From: Candidatus Methanovirga meridionalis
GTDB lineage: Archaea > Methanobacteriota > Methanobacteria > Methanobacteriales > Methanobacteriaceae
Length of the DNA: 6,037 nt
Reading direction: 5' to 3'
Assembly (NCBI GenBank): GCA_031289325.1
Contig: JAITPS010000002.1
Coordinates: 1-6,037, forward strand
Under the pieces are notes generated by a model. That model did not search any database, was not told the DNA's origin, and saw only the letters and a list, made by a program, of their open reading frames with translations. The translations under genes and the position numbers were made by a program. Within the stretch, counting starts at the first letter, position 1, and every line of letters begins with the position of its first letter. Shown piece by piece: positions 5,629 to 6,037 of this stretch.

Positions 5629-6037
5629 TTAAACTATTAATATATTGTTATGAATATTACCATTTGCATATTCTTTTTGTGAATGATTTACTACTTTATG
5701 ACAGTTACCATTTCATGATTTTCTAAATTGTTATATATTGTATAATCACCTGAAAAAATTTGTATGGTATTTTCACAGTTTTCAGAGATTAATTCCTTGA
5801 TTAAATATTTTGAAAGATTATGAACCACTTTAAAAATAACTTTTCCAGTAAGCAGGAATGTAAATTTCATCAAACTCTATGTCTCCATTTAATTTTGGAG
5901 GAGGGCAGTTTTCATTGAAACTTTAGTTTTATGGAAAATAGTTCCTGTGTAATCACTAAAGTTCAAACCACACTTTTTACAAGAGTAATGTCTTGTTTTA
6001 AAAGGTGATCCACGGTTATGAATTTCATAACTTTTAC
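5629..6037 (-). pseudogene. Decayed IS1595/ISXO2-type transposase, truncated at the window edge
   Basis: At least four pieces in shifting frames spell one DDE transposase. Piece 1 (5889-6035, 48 codons to a stop) holds the second half of a zinc ribbon, YSCKKCGLNFSDYTGTIF, then KTKVSM. Piece 2 (ending at the stop at 5830-5832) has GDIEFDEIYI, the first catalytic Asp region. Piece 3 (5691 to about 5856) contains GKVIFKVV through IFSGDYTIYNNLE, the second Asp region. Piece 4 (5629 to about 5698) has VNHSQKEYANGNIHNN and then stops before the usual Glu and tryptophan segment. The family normally has several dozen residues between pieces 1 and 2 and again between 2 and 3, so internal deletions accompany the frameshifts. 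The element cannot be active. Its 5' part lies beyond the window. No terminal inverted repeat could be identified. Confidence 0.8.
5634..5647 (-). promoter_or_regulatory. TATA-like box for moeA
   Basis: The minus strand reads CAATATATTAATAG. A start about 25 nt downstream would fall near 5610-5616, just before the moeA start codons and with a very short leader. The element overlaps the last recognisable codons of the transposase remnant. The assignment rests on position and composition only. Confidence 0.35.

Noticed and set aside
5691..5873. 60-codon minus-strand frame as an independent small gene
   Set aside because: Its sequence (GKVIFKVV to IYNNLE) is the middle of an IS1595/ISXO2-type transposase, with other pieces in other frames on both sides; it belongs to the pseudogene.

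Overview
The window looks like chromosomal DNA of an anaerobic methanogenic archaeon, most likely Methanobacteriales and probably close to Methanobrevibacter. The grounds are: very low G+C, an F420-type FrhB/FdhB-family protein, archaeal-style promoters (TATA-like boxes about 25 nt before the inferred transcript start) and GGAG/GAGG Shine-Dalgarno sites. No rRNA or other phylogenetic marker is present, so the genus is inference. Every gene I can support lies on the minus strand and is transcribed leftward.

Layout from right to left, which is the direction of transcription. (1) 5629-6037: remains of a DDE transposase of the IS1595/ISXO2 type, broken by frameshifts and internal deletions and running off the right edge. 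(2) 4363-5601: moeA, molybdopterin molybdotransferase, with a TATA-like element at the edge of the transposase remnant and a hairpin plus T-run terminator candidate at 4200-4226. (3) 3326-4362: about 1 kb of gene-free, extremely A+T-rich DNA holding three unrelated tandem arrays (11-bp units at 3400-3465, 20-bp units at 3571-3864, 15-bp units at 4036-4155) and two identical 16-bp palindromes. (4) 350-3325: a tight three-gene unit, FrhB-like flavo-iron-sulfur protein, then thiG (thiazole synthase), then thiH (radical SAM tyrosine lyase), with gaps of 10 and 23 nt and a TATA-like box directly beside the 11-bp array. (5) 1-349: A+T-rich non-coding DNA with a weak terminator candidate and a 20-bp direct repeat at the window edge.

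How the genes fit together: ThiH cleaves tyrosine to dehydroglycine, and ThiG condenses it with deoxyxylulose phosphate and ThiS-borne sulfur to make the thiazole of thiamine. ThiH needs a low-potential electron. The gene in front of thiGH encodes a protein with FrhB-type F420H2/flavin features and a two-cluster ferredoxin domain, so it could supply that electron. Its domain order is C-terminal FrhB domain, ferredoxin, N-terminal FrhB domain, which is a circular permutation of the usual arrangement. This permuted FrhB coupled to ThiGH is the most interesting point of the window. ThiS, ThiF, ThiC, ThiD and ThiE are not in the window.
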